DNA of 6,208 nucleotides from positions 1 through 6,208 of the forward strand of contig JBDIAR010000187.1 of the NCBI GenBank assembly GCA_039812545.1. The letters run 5' to 3'. Position 1 is the stretch's first letter. Every line of letters starts with the position of its first letter. Source of the stretch: JBDIAR01 sp039812545 (GTDB lineage Bacteria; Actinomycetota; Actinomycetes; Actinomycetales; Dermatophilaceae). Positions 5,522 through 6,208 of this stretch are shown here, in pieces. The notes under the pieces are model-generated. The model made no database searches. It had not been told where the DNA came from and saw only the letters and a program-made list of their open reading frames with translations. A program made the position numbers and the translations under genes.

Positions 5522-6208
5522 TCAGGAGTCGTCGACCGGGCCGATTGCCGGGTGGTGCCAGAGTTCCCAGCTGGTGTGCAGCAAGCAGACGAGGTTAGCC
5601 CGGCGAGCGCCGACACAGCAGGCGCCACCACCGCGACCGGGATCAACGAAGCAGCCCCCACTGCGGCCACCAGGCGACCGGTGGCGAGCTGGTGGTGGTC
5701 GCGCCATCGGTAGGCGACGTCGCCGACGTAGAACATCGCGACGCCACCAGCAAGGGCGACCACCGGCAACAAGGGGAGTGGTTCCCCCGGTGCCGCGACT
5801 GCTTCGTGCACCCCGAGAGCGAAGAACACCACCCCGGCCACGAGCGGCAGATGCAGGTAGGTGTAGGAGTCGCGCGCGAGCCTTGACCGCTCCCGATCAG
5901 TGGTGCCGCGCAGCCGTCGTTCGGCACCGCCGCGCAGATGACCGAAGTAGGACCACCACAGACCGGCCGCGATCAGCACGGCGAGGAGGACGGCCGTCAC
6001 AACACTCGGGCGCGGAAGAGCGGCTTCGGCGCCAGCGCCTACCCCGACGATCGCCTCACCCAGCGCGATGATGATGATCAGCCCGTGCCGCTCCACGAAG
6101 TAGGCAGGTGTCACGCTCCAACCGGTGGTCCGACCAGGACCGGCCCCGACAGATCCATCACCGCGGCCACGATCCACAGCAACTCTCGTTCTGGCGTGTC
6201 GAAGAACG
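5522..6208 (-). pseudogene. ltrA: LtrA-family (low temperature requirement A) membrane protein, 5'-partial, two apparent frameshifts
   Basis: The C-terminal part of an LtrA-type multi-pass membrane protein is spread over three reading frames. From the right edge, frame one encodes TPERELLWIVAAVMDLSGP and stops at TGA 6111-6113. Frame two carries the signature VERHGLIIIIALGEAIVGVG and, further on, SRLARDSYTYLHLPLVAGVV and AMFYVGDVAYRWRD, with about five hydrophobic helices. Near 5599-5601 the family-like reading moves to a third frame, ANLVCLLHTSWELWHH, ending at TGA 5522-5524. One extra base at each junction would restore a continuous product of about 228 visible residues; at the second, adding a G to the GGG run gives SALAGANLVCLL. 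Full family members are roughly 370-400 residues, so the N-terminus lies beyond the window. Staying in frame two would run past 5522 into the regulator gene with Arg- and Ser-rich, unlike sequence. The biochemical role of LtrA proteins is unclear. This is either a decaying gene or sequence error. Confidence 0.75.

Noticed and set aside
5265..6071. Plus-strand open frame overlapping the regulator 3' end and the LtrA region
   Set aside because: The Arg/Pro/Ser-rich product is out of frame with the PucR helix-turn-helix and antisense to the LtrA-like sequence.

Overview
The window is a GC-rich stretch of bacterial DNA whose codon use and gene content fit an actinobacterium. That is inferred from composition and protein style; no rRNA or other marker is present. 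It holds four complete genes on the minus strand, one divergent regulator on the plus strand, and the 3' part of a damaged membrane-protein gene at the right edge. No tRNA, rRNA, CRISPR array or insertion sequence was seen.

Layout from left to right: 1-183 is stop-rich and noncoding. 184-1314 (-) encodes an FAD-dependent amine/amino-acid oxidoreductase of the DAO (sarcosine oxidase-like) family. After a 140-bp gap holding a short hairpin comes a compact operon, read right to left: a zinc- and NAD-dependent, thiol-independent formaldehyde dehydrogenase (2346-3491), a DJ-1/PfpI-family protein (1754-2323) and a small antibiotic-biosynthesis-monooxygenase (ABM) fold protein (1455-1757). The last two overlap by ATGA. 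A 329-bp divergent intergenic region (3492-3820) carries a 30-bp inverted repeat that could be an operator. A PucR/CdaR-type transcriptional regulator (3821-5470, +) follows. It converges on an LtrA-like multi-pass membrane protein gene (5522 to beyond 6208, -) that has two apparent frameshifts.

The genes suggest a small catabolic or detoxification module. The DAO-family enzyme could oxidise an N-methyl or other secondary amine and release formaldehyde. The formaldehyde dehydrogenase would oxidise it to formate (or dismutate it) without glutathione or mycothiol. The DJ-1/PfpI protein could deal with reactive carbonyls or protein damage, and the ABM-fold protein may act on a quinone-like or other small substrate. 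The divergent PucR-type protein is the obvious candidate regulator. The enzyme families are well supported; the pathway linking them is inference from gene order. Nothing here is clearly a new kind of system. The points most worth a second look are the frameshifted ltrA, the divergent dyad, and the altered active site of the DAO-family enzyme.
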